NCBI GenBank assembly: GCA_030407315.1
Contig: JALQPE010000788.1
Location: forward strand, 1-64,000
Reading direction: 5' to 3'
Length of the DNA stretch: 64,000 bases
DNA from: Asparagopsis taxiformis
Lineage: Eukaryota; Rhodophyta; Florideophyceae; Bonnemaisoniales; Bonnemaisoniaceae
Shown here piece by piece: positions 42,761-53,541 of the stretch. Within the stretch, counting starts at the first letter, position 1. The number at the start of each line of letters is the position of its first letter. The position numbers and the translations under genes were made by a program. Under the pieces are notes generated by a model. The model worked only from the letters and a program-made list of their open reading frames with translations. It did no database searches and had not been told where the DNA came from.

Positions 42761-45700
42761 ATGGAAGGAACGTTCCACAATCACGGTGAAAAGCACGACG
42801 GATGGGTGTTCATCGACCCCAATCAAGTCAGCAAATTCGTATCGATTCGCGATGTTGATGCAAGTCATGTGGAAGCGCTCATGGAGAGCATTCGCAACAG
42901 CGGTTATGACACAGCTCATCCCGTGACTGGCAGGTTTCGAGAAGGCGTTCTGGAGATATTGGATGGAGCGCACCGCTGCATGGCAATTGTACGTGGAATG
43001 GAGAAGGGCGTCTTTCCTCCTGGCGTTACGATTCCTATGCGAGAAGAGTCTATCGTGGCGGACACCAACAGCAGTACTGCTGTTGTGCTGGACCGTGTGA
43101 GAGCGACGACATCCAACGACATTGCAGGCCTGCAAAGGCGCATGATGTTTGTTGAGTATCTGATGATCGCCGTTGATCTCAGAGACGAGTACTGGGTCCA
43201 AAAAGGAAAGGACAAGTACGCTCATATTTCGTCTGTGAGGATGGCCGATGTGTTGGGCTGGATCAAGTCCTGCGATCCAAGCGGCCAAATTGCTTCAAGC
43301 CTGAGTGGTAAACCGCAGTACAGCTCATGCATGTCTATCCTGGCTGTGCTTCGGCCGTATCACCGAGCAGAAGATTCGAGTGCGATTGATTTGCGTCTGT
43401 GGCAAATGTTTTGTCATGCATGGGGACTCAATGCAGAGATGGGTGATTCTCCGAGGATGGTTGAGTTTCCGAAACAGGTGGGGGTGACTAGTTCTCGTGC
43501 CGTCGAAATGTTTGGCAAGACACCCCGCGGAGAATTGTCCTCTCCACTGAACCGCGAACTGCTTTCGAGCAGGTACTTTCTAGACGGCGCTACATCCGAC
43601 ATGCAAGATTCTTTGCAGGCTAGCCAGAAGCGGTTCAGGAGGCTGATGGTTATGATGTGCCAGTGTATCTTGGCTATTCGCAGTAAGGAGATGGGCAGTG
43701 CGCCATCTAGGCGGGCCAGAGCCACATCCGGGGCCATTGGTGGTGGTGGAATGGTTGGAATTGCAACATCCAGTGCGCAAGCCAACCAGCTTGGATTTGT
43801 TGTCGACCGTGTGTTAGCTGCGTGGGATACCGGGGCAAGAGTGTTGGGGTATGAGGATGTTGAATCGATGTGCTGGCCGTTCATGGTATTCGATCCTGCG
43901 AGCCTTTGCTTCAGGTCACTCCCGAATCGGTCTGATGGCTGCGCGGTCGAGGAGCATCGGAAAAACCTGACCATTGTCCCGAAAACTGTAGACAGTGAAA
44001 ACGGGTTCTGTGCCGACCTTCCAGTGGCTGTGGATGCAAGGCTGCGATCATTGACAAGCGCCTTCCTGCTGTCGATACGCCAATGTGTCACTGAGGTGAA
44101 TGTGTTCGCCGAGCGTGGTCAGCTGATGCAGAGACTTCGAGCCTTGCTTTTCGACACTCCTGACAAGTTCGGATTGAACTCGTTCATGCGAGCCAAGTTG
44201 AACACGTCTCATGCCCTGGATGGTCAGAGGAGGCTGAAGGCTTGGTTATTGCGAACCCGAGAGCAACGAAAGCTTCCTCTGACCATGGATGAGTTGCACA
44301 GTCTTGAGGATACGCCCGAGCCTGGCATCCTTGAAGGTGCACCTGCGCAGATGGAAATATCCGCAGCAGTGCCAAACAATGGCAGCGAGGATATAGAAGA
44401 GGATAGTCTGGAGCCACAGAGGAAGAAGGCTAGGCTGGAGCGCGGTGGTGGAGAGGACGATAATGCGGCGGTTGCTAGCGAAACAGCAACAAGAGAAGGT
44501 GCGGCCGAGGATGACGCTATGGAGGTTGACACTGTATCGCCTACAGAAGCACCGCTCGTTGACGTCGGAAAGGAATCCAAGCCGGAATATGTCACCAAGC
44601 TGGAAGCTGTGATGGGGCGTTACATTCACACTGTGAATTGTGACGCCACTGATGTAGCCAAAGAGGTGGAGGACAAAATTAGTTTCCTGGAAGATGGCGT
44701 GTTGGAGGACAGTGTTCAGCTTGTGCTCACTGATCCTCCATTCAACACGAGGCGGGAAGGCGGCAGAGAAAACTCGGAGTACGATATTCTGGAGCCGGAA
44801 GAGTTGGCGAGTGTTGCGTGTGAAATAGTTCGAGTTCTTCGGCCTGGCGGTCATGCTCTAATCTATTCCAGCGTGCGCCAACTCGTGGCATGGATGGATG
44901 CAATCAGAAATGCCGAGCCTGGCAAGATGATTGTGGACAGTGTTCCAGTCGTGCTATCTCGCCGACCACACAGCTTTACGTCCAATCCATCGACGAAAAC
45001 GTGCACACTGCATAATATGCACGATTTCGTTATCCATGCGTATAAGCGGGGGAAGGGTATGGCTGCATACGATATGGTGGATTACAGGTTGCACAATCCG
45101 GACATATCGAGGCACCCTGGGTTCACCAACGCGATTGACAACGTTCCGAGGTTGTCGGCTGGTGAAGCTCAATACGATGGGCAGAACAACCGACTGCGCC
45201 ATGAGCAGAAGGCGTTGACCACTCTTCGTGAGCTTCTGGAACGATTTTCGAAGCAGAACGATATCGTGATGGATTTCTTCTCGGGAACATACAGCACAGC
45301 CATAGCGTGTATGACGTTGAGGGATGGTACGTATCGTCGGTTCATTGGGTGTGAGAAGGAAAAAAGGTGCCACGATGCATCGCAGGAGTGGATACTGCAT
45401 GCTTTCGTCAGTGAGGTGAAAGCCGGGCGATATGGGGGGATCTTGCAGCGTGAGGTGGAGAGTATTCTTGGGGACGAGTCGGTACCGGTCACAGGAAAAG
45501 CTCCAAGGCTTCGTCAGAAGCACATCTCAGATGCACCAGAAGGTTTACCTGCTGTGACAGCATTGCCGAACCATCTGCTTGTGTTCGTTGCGTCAATGAA
45601 GAAGGACGGTTCTATGCTTCACAGATTGAGCGGGGTGCCTATGGACCAGTGGCCGGCCGAGGACATGCACTCGTTTTGGAGCATAGACCCGGACGCGATT

Positions 45701-46228
45701 CTGGCTGCTGATGCCGCATTCTACGGTGTCTATGTTTCGCAATCGGAGGTAAGAGGTGGTGGGTTTGGCGTATTCGCGGCGAAGAAACTGAAGAAGGGGA
45801 CGGTCATTGGCTGGTACAACGGGACGATTTTCTATGCGAAGATTCGAGACTCGGAACCGCAGAGATCAGTGATGTACGGCCCGGAAGGATTTGGGTGCAC
45901 AGGACAGAGGTTCCAGGACTACAACATGGAATTGGAAACCACGTACATAGGGAGGGGTGCACCTGTTCGGAAGGTCTGGCTCGTTCCAGCGGTCTATAAT
46001 TGTACCAGCTACCTCAATGATTGTCGGGTCATTGACGGAACGGAGAAAGCGACCGAGGTGAGTCGAACACAGTCAGCCGAGTTTCGACAAGGCGATGCCA
46101 TAGACAAACCGGACTTTGCTTCGAATATCAAGAATCCCCATGCTGTCAAGGTCGTTCTGACCAGAGACGTTGAAGCTGATGAGGAGATATTTGCTGACTA
46201 TGGTAGAAAATATTGGCCAGCTAACTGA
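42761..46228 (+). CDS. ParB-like / DNA methyltransferase / SET triple fusion
   Basis: ATG at 42761 in a strong context (GCCATGG), 1155 residues, unbroken. Residues about 15-130 are a ParB/Srx-like domain with DGAHR at 68-72. A long helical middle region and an acidic, basic-patch linker follow (EPQRKKARLE). The methyltransferase has motif IV as DPPF at 658-661 and motif I as DFFSGTYSTA from residue 838, the beta-class order. The C-terminal SET domain spans about 985-1155, with GGGFGVFAAKKLKKG near 997, YLNDCR in place of NHS, and EIFADYG at the end. ParB-methyltransferase fusions are common in bacteria and phages; adding SET makes a eukaryotic chromatin version. Predicted to methylate DNA (N6A or N4C) and a protein lysine. 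Its homologue at 6538-9735 lacks the ParB part, which family 1 keeps only on the dioxygenase. Confidence 0.88.
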   Translation: MEGTFHNHGEKHDGWVFIDPNQVSKFVSIRDVDASHVEALMESIRNSGYDTAHPVTGRFREGVLEILDGAHRCMAIVRGMEKGVFPPGVTIPMREESIVADTNSSTAVVLDRVRATTSNDIAGLQRRMMFVEYLMIAVDLRDEYWVQKGKDKYAHISSVRMADVLGWIKSCDPSGQIASSLSGKPQYSSCMSILAVLRPYHRAEDSSAIDLRLWQMFCHAWGLNAEMGDSPRMVEFPKQVGVTSSRAVEMFGKTPRGELSSPLNRELLSSRYFLDGATSDMQDSLQASQKRFRRLMVMMCQCILAIRSKEMGSAPSRRARATSGAIGGGGMVGIATSSAQANQLGFVVDRVLAAWDTGARVLGYEDVESMCWPFMVFDPASLCFRSLPNRSDGCAVEEHRKNLTIVPKTVDSENGFCADLPVAVDARLRSLTSAFLLSIRQCVTEVNVFAERGQLMQRLRALLFDTPDKFGLNSFMRAKLNTSHALDGQRRLKAWLLRTREQRKLPLTMDELHSLEDTPEPGILEGAPAQMEISAAVPNNGSEDIEEDSLEPQRKKARLERGGGEDDNAAVASETATREGAAEDDAMEVDTVSPTEAPLVDVGKESKPEYVTKLEAVMGRYIHTVNCDATDVAKEVEDKISFLEDGVLEDSVQLVLTDPPFNTRREGGRENSEYDILEPEELASVACEIVRVLRPGGHALIYSSVRQLVAWMDAIRNAEPGKMIVDSVPVVLSRRPHSFTSNPSTKTCTLHNMHDFVIHAYKRGKGMAAYDMVDYRLHNPDISRHPGFTNAIDNVPRLSAGEAQYDGQNNRLRHEQKALTTLRELLERFSKQNDIVMDFFSGTYSTAIACMTLRDGTYRRFIGCEKEKRCHDASQEWILHAFVSEVKAGRYGGILQREVESILGDESVPVTGKAPRLRQKHISDAPEGLPAVTALPNHLLVFVASMKKDGSMLHRLSGVPMDQWPAEDMHSFWSIDPDAILAADAAFYGVYVSQSEVRGGGFGVFAAKKLKKGTVIGWYNGTIFYAKIRDSEPQRSVMYGPEGFGCTGQRFQDYNMELETTYIGRGAPVRKVWLVPAVYNCTSYLNDCRVIDGTEKATEVSRTQSAEFRQGDAIDKPDFASNIKNPHAVKVVLTRDVEADEEIFADYGRKYWPAN

Positions 46229-46499
46229 GCTACTTTGATAGATTTGAGTAAACACGCATTGACAGAGACAATAGACTGTGCATCATCTTCCAAGAGCGCT
46301 AGATATTATAGACTACACTACAACAATCGTGACATGACTGCAGGAAGGCATCTGCGGCCTGGAGTGCAAACTATCCACTTTTCAACTGCTATACCTATGG
46401 ATACGAAAGGGAGAGAAACTAGAAAGATGTGAGTGCGAAATTGTGTAGCAACGCAGCATGTAGAACACCAGTAACAGAGCGATGTAGGAGAAGCAGTCA

Positions 46500-46960
46500 C
46501 CCCATTACAGTGCGGGCCGTTTACCGGGGATGCTGACAGCAAAGTCATCGTTACGATGACTTTGCTGTAAGAAAACAAATCATTACAGCAGCCATGATTT
46601 CTTTACCGGGTAAAAAAATTGTGGCCGCTGTAATGAAACGTTTTCTTACAGCAAAGTCATCGTAACGATGACTTTGCTGTAAGAAAGCAAAACATTACAG
46701 CGGCCACAATTTTTTACCCGGTAAAATTTCTTGCTGATTTTTTACCCGGTAAAAAATTCTTTGGCCACTGCAAGGAAACGGTTCCTTACAGCAAAGTCAT
46801 CGTTACGATGACTTTGCTGTAAGAAAACGTTTCATTACAGCGGCCACAATTTTTTTACCCGGTAAAGAAATCGTGGCTGCTGTAATGATTTGTTTTCTTA
46901 CAGCAAAGTCATCGTAACGATGACTTTGCTGTAAGGAACCCTGGTAAACGGCTTCAGCTG
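46500..46960. repeat. R2 palindrome cluster 1
   Basis: Four copies of a 37-nt palindrome with 18-nt arms TTACAGCAAAGTCATCGT and one central base (A or T), near 46541, 46646, 46787 and 46898. They are interleaved with TTTTTACC-C-GGTAAAAA palindromes and CATTACAGCNGCCA/TGGCCGCTGTAATG pairs, so the whole cluster can fold on itself at several levels. Confidence 0.95.
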
Positions 46961-46964
46961 TAAG

Positions 46965-47042
46965 CAGCAGGGAGTTTCGTCCTTCTCCCTTCTTGGTAAA
47001 GGTACCTTTACCAAGATGGGAGAAGGACGAAACTCCCTGCTG
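46965..47042. repeat. 78-nt palindrome with one mismatched pair
   Basis: Left arm begins CAGCAGGGAGTTTCGTCCTT; the centre is CTTGGTAAAGGTACCTTTAC plus CAAG. The only mismatch is near 46991/47016. The related sequence beside cluster 2 (47846-47885) has only the left arm, so this palindrome is specific to cluster 1. Confidence 0.95.
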
Positions 47043-47519
47043 TCTCACATGAGAAGCGAAGTGTGAAGTAGGGAACATCACGGGAGGATGGTTTGGACGG
47101 CTGTTGGTCGCAAAATCTACTCCTTGTGCCGTGAGCCACAGCGACCATATGGTACCTGTGCCTCACGGCATAAAATATATATTCAACCCGCCCGGGCGGG
47201 AACCGGCGCCGGTTCCGGTGCACTATAGTCGTCAATAAGTAGGACTCTAGCTACTCACTATACAACTATAATCGTAAGGTAGGATAGCCTAAGATCGTAG
47301 TACGGAAGAGACGGATGGGAGGGTGTGTGTAGAGGAAAATTAAGGCGGCAGTACGAGTAGCCTATCGTGGTAATAGACGAGTATTTCATTGCGAGAGGGG
47401 GCGTGAGGGGGAAACGAAAGGCGTCAGTCGTCACCAGAGAGGCTGGGATGCTGAAGGCGGAGTAGAGAAATGGGGGAGAGGGTGAAGCCAGACTGCTTAC
47501 AGCTTTGGCAGTTCCGGCG
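47043..47519. other. No gene; contains two GC-rich palindromes
   Basis: CCCGCCCGGGCGGG and GGAACCGGCGCCGGTTCC lie nearly side by side at about 47190-47218. TGCCGTGAG/CTCACGGCA forms a larger hairpin at 47128-47171. Confidence 0.7.
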
Positions 47520-47890
47520 GGGTGCTGACAGCAAAGTCATCGTTACGATGACTTTGCTGTAAGAAAACAAATCATTACAGCAGCCATGATTTCTTTACCG
47601 GGTAAAAAAATTGTGGCCGCTGTAATGAAACGTTTTCTTACAGCAAAGTCATCGTAACGATGACTTTGCTGTAAGAAAGCAAAACATTACAGCGGCCACA
47701 ATTTTTTACCCGGTAAAATTTCTTGCTGATTTTTTACCCGGTAAAAAATTCTTCGGCCACTGCAAGGAAACGGTTCCTTACAGCAAAGTCATCGTTACGA
47801 TGACTTTGCTGTAAGGAACCCTGGTAAACGGCTTCGGCTGTAAGCAGCAGGGAGTTTCGTCCTTCTCTCATCCTGGTAAAGGTAAGAAGC
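47520..47890. repeat. R2 palindrome cluster 2
   Basis: Direct, almost identical repeat of 46530-46810 followed by the outer GGTAAACGGCTTCGGCTGTA boundary. Cores are near 47530, 47638 and 47777. It lacks the fourth core of cluster 1. Confidence 0.95.
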
Positions 47891-48319
47891 GAAGTTTGAA
47901 GTCGGGTAAATTGCTCAGCAAAGGTCTGTACGGCTGTGAGCAGCTCTCAGGAGTATTTTACCTCACGTGGTCTCTGTTCAGGTTATACCCTGTATATATA
48001 TAGGTAGCCTAGTGTAGGTGGGAAGATAGACGAAAATTCTACAAATAATTTATCACAGTGACGGCTCTCGTAGTCGAAATCTGCGCGTTGTCAAGGGTTG
48101 AAACTAGTCTCCCCCTACGGCCTAGCTAGTAAAATCATATAACGTTGTAGACTAATATTAAAAAGTAGCAAGCAATCTGCTGAGTAGCACTAAACTATGA
48201 GATGAAGGACAGATGTATAGATGAGAACTGAAAAATGGGCTAAGGTAACAATGTTGAGATGAGAAAGACAGAACTTTATAGCAGGGAACAGTAGTATAGG
48301 TTTTAATACTTCTGATATG
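47890..48319. other. No gene; 3' flank of the ParB-dioxygenase gene
   Basis: AT-rich with no repeats beyond the R2 tail. Confidence 0.5.
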
Positions 48320-51300
48320 CTATCTATTGCTCCTATCGTACTTGTAATATTCGACGGTGTGGATGTGGTCCGTGAGGACGTCCTTCTCCGTCTTCAAGTA
48401 GATGTGGCCGCGCGTGGGCAGGCCATAGACTAACTTCTCGCCTGCAGGAAGATCTCCTCGGCTGAAGCCGACCCCGTAATGGTAAAGGTCACCGCGACCA
48501 ACCAATACGGAATAGGGTGGCACCCAAAAGATGAGAGGGGGAACCTTCCACATATCGGCGCCCGGACTGGCCAGGCATACATGACTATAAGGGGCAACTA
48601 CTATAGAGAACCCATCGGCTCCGCTCGACATCATGAAATATGATGGAGACGTGGTAGGACTTCCAACACTATTCGTCGCTACCTTGAAGTCCGTGTGCCC
48701 ATCCTGGTCCGCAGCCCCATCTGCTGTAAGAAGCAGCCGCAATCCTGTCTTCGGGAAGAAGACAGGATCCTCACCCTCCATTCCCAACTTCAAGAACTCC
48801 GCACAAACACCAAGAGCAAGCTCTGCCACCAACTTGTTCTTATACATCTCCAAATTCCCCTCCTCCAACTTGTCGCACAACTCACGCCGCGGCAGAGAGA
48901 GGCGCCCACGACCACCATCGATGCGGCCCTTCGCATCACCCACGTTGTGGATGAACTGCCACGGCGAAGGATCGAAGCCGGGCTTTGCGAAAGCTGGCGG
49001 CTCGTCCTGTGGCTCCCTGTCGTCATCGTTAGAATCAGACTGCTGGGAGGGTTTTTCAACCTCCTCAACCAGCGGGAACTGCCTAGCGAAGTGACCGAAC
49101 AACTCATGCGTCGCATTACCAGCCGTGGACGATGCCAACAGGCCTTCCATAACAATAACCCCCAAGTTTTCCAACAATGCCTTCTTCACCGCAAAGTACC
49201 TGTCCACCACCGTATCCTCAGCACCCGGCGATGCAGCTGCCTGGAATGCTGCCGCCCTCATTTCCGCCCGAACCGTCTCCACCGTCGTACTTTCCATATA
49301 GTACTTCATCCGGCTGCCAGACGCAATTGCGCTGGGGAGAACGGCGGCCACATTCTCATCGACGATGCTGTCGGGAATGGGATTCTCCTGGGCGTCGTCG
49401 AACTGGAGAACCGGCTCCCGAGAGCGACCTCGGGAAGCCGACTTGGATTTCTTTGACGACGACTTTGATGAAGTCTCACCGAGCCTTCTCTTTTTGGTAG
49501 AAGGCTCGGGCGTCGCAGAAGCGGCTTCCAAGTTACGCTTCCCGAGGATGGAGTTTTCACCCGCATCCTCGGGGGCGCTCTCCAGCTCGACGACCTCCAC
49601 AGCACCACCCGCCGTTCCACCACGACCGGAACGACTCGCTTGCAGGCGGGTACTCCTTCTGGGCATCACTTTCCTCCCAGAAGTTTCCACTCCGGGCGGT
49701 GCAGAATCACTGACTTCAATGACATCTTCGTCAGGATCTGCACCGCCCTTCGCACTGCTGCCCTCGACCACATTCTCGGGAGTAGGGCCCTCCGTCGAAA
49801 TCCTCGCAACCGTCTTCTGTCCAACCCCACCGGATGGTGAAGGGACGAAGCTGTCATCGCTGGAGCTTCCCGAACTGCTAGCAGATGCAGAACGGGAAGC
49901 TTCGACAGCGGGGGCCGGAGCAGCAGGGTGCTGCTCGGCAGCCGGAGTCGCAGGCTCAGGCTGCGAAGCCGGTGAGACCTGCTCCTGCGCGGCTTGGACA
50001 GGACGGTTGGGGGTACCAGTCCCGGCGTGGGAAACTGGACCAGAGCGTTCGCTGCCATCCTGGGGACCACGCGCAGTCGGCTTGACCGGGGTCACCGCAG
50101 GGGAGGATGCAGACACGGCAGGGGTAGAGACAGGAACAGGGGCAACCTCGGAATTGCTGGAAGATTCCAGTTGAGGTGGTGGGGGCAAAGGAATGGAGGA
50201 TGAAGGGATGGGCAAGGAATTGGAAGAGGAAGGGATGGGGGCATCATCACCACATGTGGCTGGGAGCGCAGCATGTGGGATGTCTGGGTACATCGCGTGA
50301 AAGCGTTTCCGCATTTGCATGTCGCGGTACCCAGTGACGCGCAGGAGCATTTTCCTGGCGTCCTTCCCGAAGACAGACTTCTTACGGGGAAAAATATTTT
50401 CGTAACTGTAACCATCGGGGGGGCCTTCCTTGGGACGGAAGTCTGCCCAGCACCCCTTCTTGGGGACCATCTGAGCAAGAACTTCGACAACGCGCGAGCG
50501 AATGTCGAAGCTCTTGCTCGGGTCACCCCGGCTGGGAATTGACCCATCCAGCATCCTCAACACATCCGACACGTTCCAGTACTCGGCCACCTCCTTCACG
50601 TACCCGAAGATTTCCAACAAACCAGCAATCCATTCCTGCCCAATGGTACCAACCGAGTACGGTTTCAGCCCGGCCGACCGACGGCTACAAGTGTAGCGCG
50701 CCGTCATCTCCAGGATGAAACACTTCTGTACATCCGGAGCACTCCTGAACGACCCATTGAACAACAAGTTCACCGTACACCCAGCCAGATCCTCTGTGGA
50801 AGAAAATTGAACGAACTCCGGCCTGTTCGGGATGCTCGACCAGTATTTGAAAGCAGGGCTTTCAATGGTCTTGAACCCTCGCGCGATCGAGACGTAGCGC
50901 ATGAGCTGTCTCGGACGAATCCAGCTCAGCGCTTTCCGTTCTTTTATGTATTGAACGGTCGGCTCGATCTTCTTCTTTCCCAGGCGGTGGATATTGATGA
51001 ACTCCATCACAGAGCACACATTGTCAGCAACTGTTACCTCGCTGACATTGTGGGTGTGGAAGTTCATCAGCCGTGAAAGCGGGAGTACTTCTTCGGAGCA
51101 GAAGACATCCCGGCCAAGCCGAGTCGGTGGGAGGAGAAAGTCGACTGGAATAGTTCCAAAGCGACGGTAGATGTCAGACTTGACAAACTCCTCCCACTCT
51201 GGACTGTCCTTCGCAGGAGCAGGTCCAGCCGACTCGAGAATGGCCTTCAACGCGGTCACTCGGTGAGATCCATCGACATATTGCAGTCGTACTTTTGCAT

Positions 51301-51966
51301 TGGAATCAATCACCTCGCAGACGGACACGCGTGAAGCAATCACGGAAAATCCCTGAGTGAGAAACGTTTTCTTCAACTCATCAACGCGATGCGGCCTGAC
51401 CACCCTGGACACGACTGCCGGAGGAGAAACATCCAGGGGGAAATGAAGACTGGAATGTTTCGGCAGCTCTCCGGACTTATGTCGTAGTCCACATCCACCG
51501 GGATGGGCACTGTGCCAGGGTAGGCCAGCCTGGTGCTGCGGAGAGGCTTGTTCGGTACGATGTCACGAGCGTTGTGATCATCGACCTTCTCCGCATCCTC
51601 TGCCAAGTCGCTGCCGGACGCGATGATCATGTCCGGAGCAGGCGAGCTGGGCAGAGGAGCACCAGATCCCTCGACGGCTGGCGCCGCTTCGGCAGATTGA
51701 GCCGGAAGCGGAGTTGCGGGAACGCCAGCGTCGATTGTCGGGACAACCGCGGGATCGGAAGCGGAAGGGGGGGAGGGGACGGGCTTAGGTGCTGGGCTGA
51801 GCTGGGTCAGCGCTGCAGCAGCTTCGCAAACGTCCATGGGGACAGGGGGGGCCAGAGAAGGAGAAGGAGAGGGAGAAGGAGAGGGAGAAGGAGTGGGAGA
51901 ATCGTTGTCACGGCGGCTGGCAGAGCGCACCTGGCGGTCGAAAGCGTTGGGGGATTGTTGAGCCAT
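48320..51966 (-). CDS. ParB-like/2OG-Fe(II) dioxygenase fusion, family 2 member 1 (one-base frameshift)
   Basis: Probable start ATG 51966 (MAQQSP). The first ~175 residues are proline/serine-rich. The frame is lost in a run of five G (plus strand 51436-51440), where one additional base would connect to the 1030-codon frame ending at 48320. This could be real or a base-calling error. In the long frame, DGSHR lies at residues 47-51, within a ParB-like domain opening VVRPHRVDELKKTF. The middle is Pro/Ser/Ala-rich with basic patches (STKKRRLGE, RGRSREP). The C-terminal dioxygenase has ELF/GHF helices after a LGVIVME strand, HTD metal ligands at 906-908, PPYSVLVGRGDLYHYG with the distal histidine at 978, and RGHIYLK supplying the likely 2OG-binding arginine. 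Partner and substrate are as proposed for family 1. Confidence 0.82.
51436..51440. other. Homopolymer at the frameshift of the ParB-dioxygenase gene
   Basis: Five-G run on the plus strand where the N-terminal frame and the long C-terminal frame of the gene at 48320-51966 part. Upstream and downstream peptides join sensibly across it (ISP then DVSPPAVVSRVVRPHRV). Confidence 0.8.
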
Positions 51967-52169
51967 TGCTTTGGTGAGTGATTGACAAACGAAGAGTGAA
52001 AGATTGAGAAAGAGAGAAGAAGATCTGAACGACAAGCTGTTTTGCTGCGTAAGCTGAGTAAGATAGGCGAAACTTAGAGATCTGACATATTCCTATTAGT
52101 ATACACCCTGGTAATGATATTCAGCGGTTGACCAATCCGAACCTTCCACATCACTTTTCGTTGTACGAC

Positions 52170-52495
52170 AATTACAGCTCAGGCAGTTTACCAAGGATCC
52201 TTACAGCAAAGCCATCGTTACGATGACTTTGCTGTAAGGAAACGTTTCATTACAGAGGCCAGGAATTTTTTTACCGGGTAAAGAAATCATGGCCACTGTA
52301 ATGTTTTGTTTCCTGACAGCAAAGTCATCGTTACGATGACTTTGCTGTAAGAAAACGTTTTCATTACAGCGGCCAGGAATTTTTTACCGGGTAAAGAAAT
52401 CATGGCCACTGTAATGAAACCTTTCCTTACAGCAAAGTCATCGTAACGATGACTTTGCTGTAAGCATCCCTGGTAAACTGCTCCATCTGTAAGCC
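52170..52495. repeat. R2 palindrome cluster 3
   Basis: Cores near 52200 (one arm has C for T), 52316 and 52430, with TTTTTACCGGGTAAAG elements. The outer boundaries CAGTTTACC...GGTAAACTG are themselves inverted. It lies upstream of the ParB-dioxygenase start at 51966. Confidence 0.95.
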
Positions 52496-53030
52496 GTTGG
52501 TCTCAACCCTCGCTCTCGTTTCTGTTGTCCTCCTTCATCATCTCCACCTACCTTCCCCCTACACACCACCTCTCTAATGTCACTCTACCCACCCTTTGGT
52601 GCATGAAATATTTTCTTACCACTGCCATAGTCTACACATACTGCTGCCTTCATACCTCTGCATGCCTACCCTTCAATCTTTCTTCCATCTTTCTCTACCG
52701 TGCTAGGCTTAGACCATGCTCTGTGCACATCTGACTTACTTAATATCATTGTATAGCTAGAAACTAGAATAATAATTACATCACTAGAGTACACTGCAAA
52801 TGTTAGTAACTATGGTTGGTGTGGTACACAACACCCTAACTCCTTCATGAGTAAACTTTGCGCACAGAACCGTTCAATACCAGGTAGTGCAGCCAGCGCA
52901 AACCAGGCTTGCACGACGCAGAGTGCTCCCCAGAGCCGTCAACAGTCGTCCAAACCATCGTTGTACGATGTTCCCGGCTCCACACTTCCCTTCTCACCCT
53001 TCCCAGGGTGGGAGACGGACGAAACTCCCA
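52496..53030. repeat. R2 spacer, homologous to 62830-63530
   Basis: Non-coding sequence with clear, diverged similarity to 62830-63530 (CTCCTTCATCAT, GCATGCCTACC and TTTGCGCAC motifs in the same order). The R2 unit is therefore a hairpin cluster plus a spacer of several hundred bases. No gene. Confidence 0.6.
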
Positions 53031-53330
53031 ACCGCTTACAGCCGAAGCCGTTTACCCGGGATGCTTACAGCAAAGTCATCGTTACGATGACTTTGCTGTA
53101 AGGAAAGGTTTGATTACAGTGGTGAGAAAATTTTACCGGGTAAAAAAATCAGCAAGAATTTTTTACCCGGTAAAAAATTGTGGCCGCTGTAATGATTTGA
53201 TTTCTTACAGCAAAGTCATCGTTACGATGACTTTGCTGTAAGAAATCAAATCATTACAGCAAAGTCATCGTAACGATGACTTTGCTGTCAGCACCCCAGC
53301 GAAACTGCATCATCTGTAAGCCTTCCTCAC
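53030..53330. repeat. R2 palindrome cluster 4
   Basis: Cores near 53066, 53206 and 53256; the last two are only 50 bp apart, separated by AAATCAAATCA. It begins with TTACAGCCGAAGCCGTTTAC and ends with CTGTCAGCACC. Confidence 0.95.
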
Positions 53331-53541
53331 CTCAATGTTGTAACCAAAGACGACTGCGATATTACCTTGTTCTATTCTAGTAGTGCCCACCATAGTTTCC
53401 TCCCCTTCTCATATTAAATTGAGTATTGTATATCTCTCGACCCGTCTACATACGCAAACGTCATGTACTAGCCTAACTTTCATCGTTTACTTGAAGGCGG
53501 CCTTGATGCCTGCCATAGAATGCTATTAAGAACTAATTTCA

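Noticed and set aside
42761..46228. Bacterial contamination, because of ParB and beta-class methyltransferase domains
   Set aside because: SET fusion, Kozak-like starts, no ribosome binding sites, linkage to a Plavaka-like transposase and eukaryotic pseudogenes argue against it.
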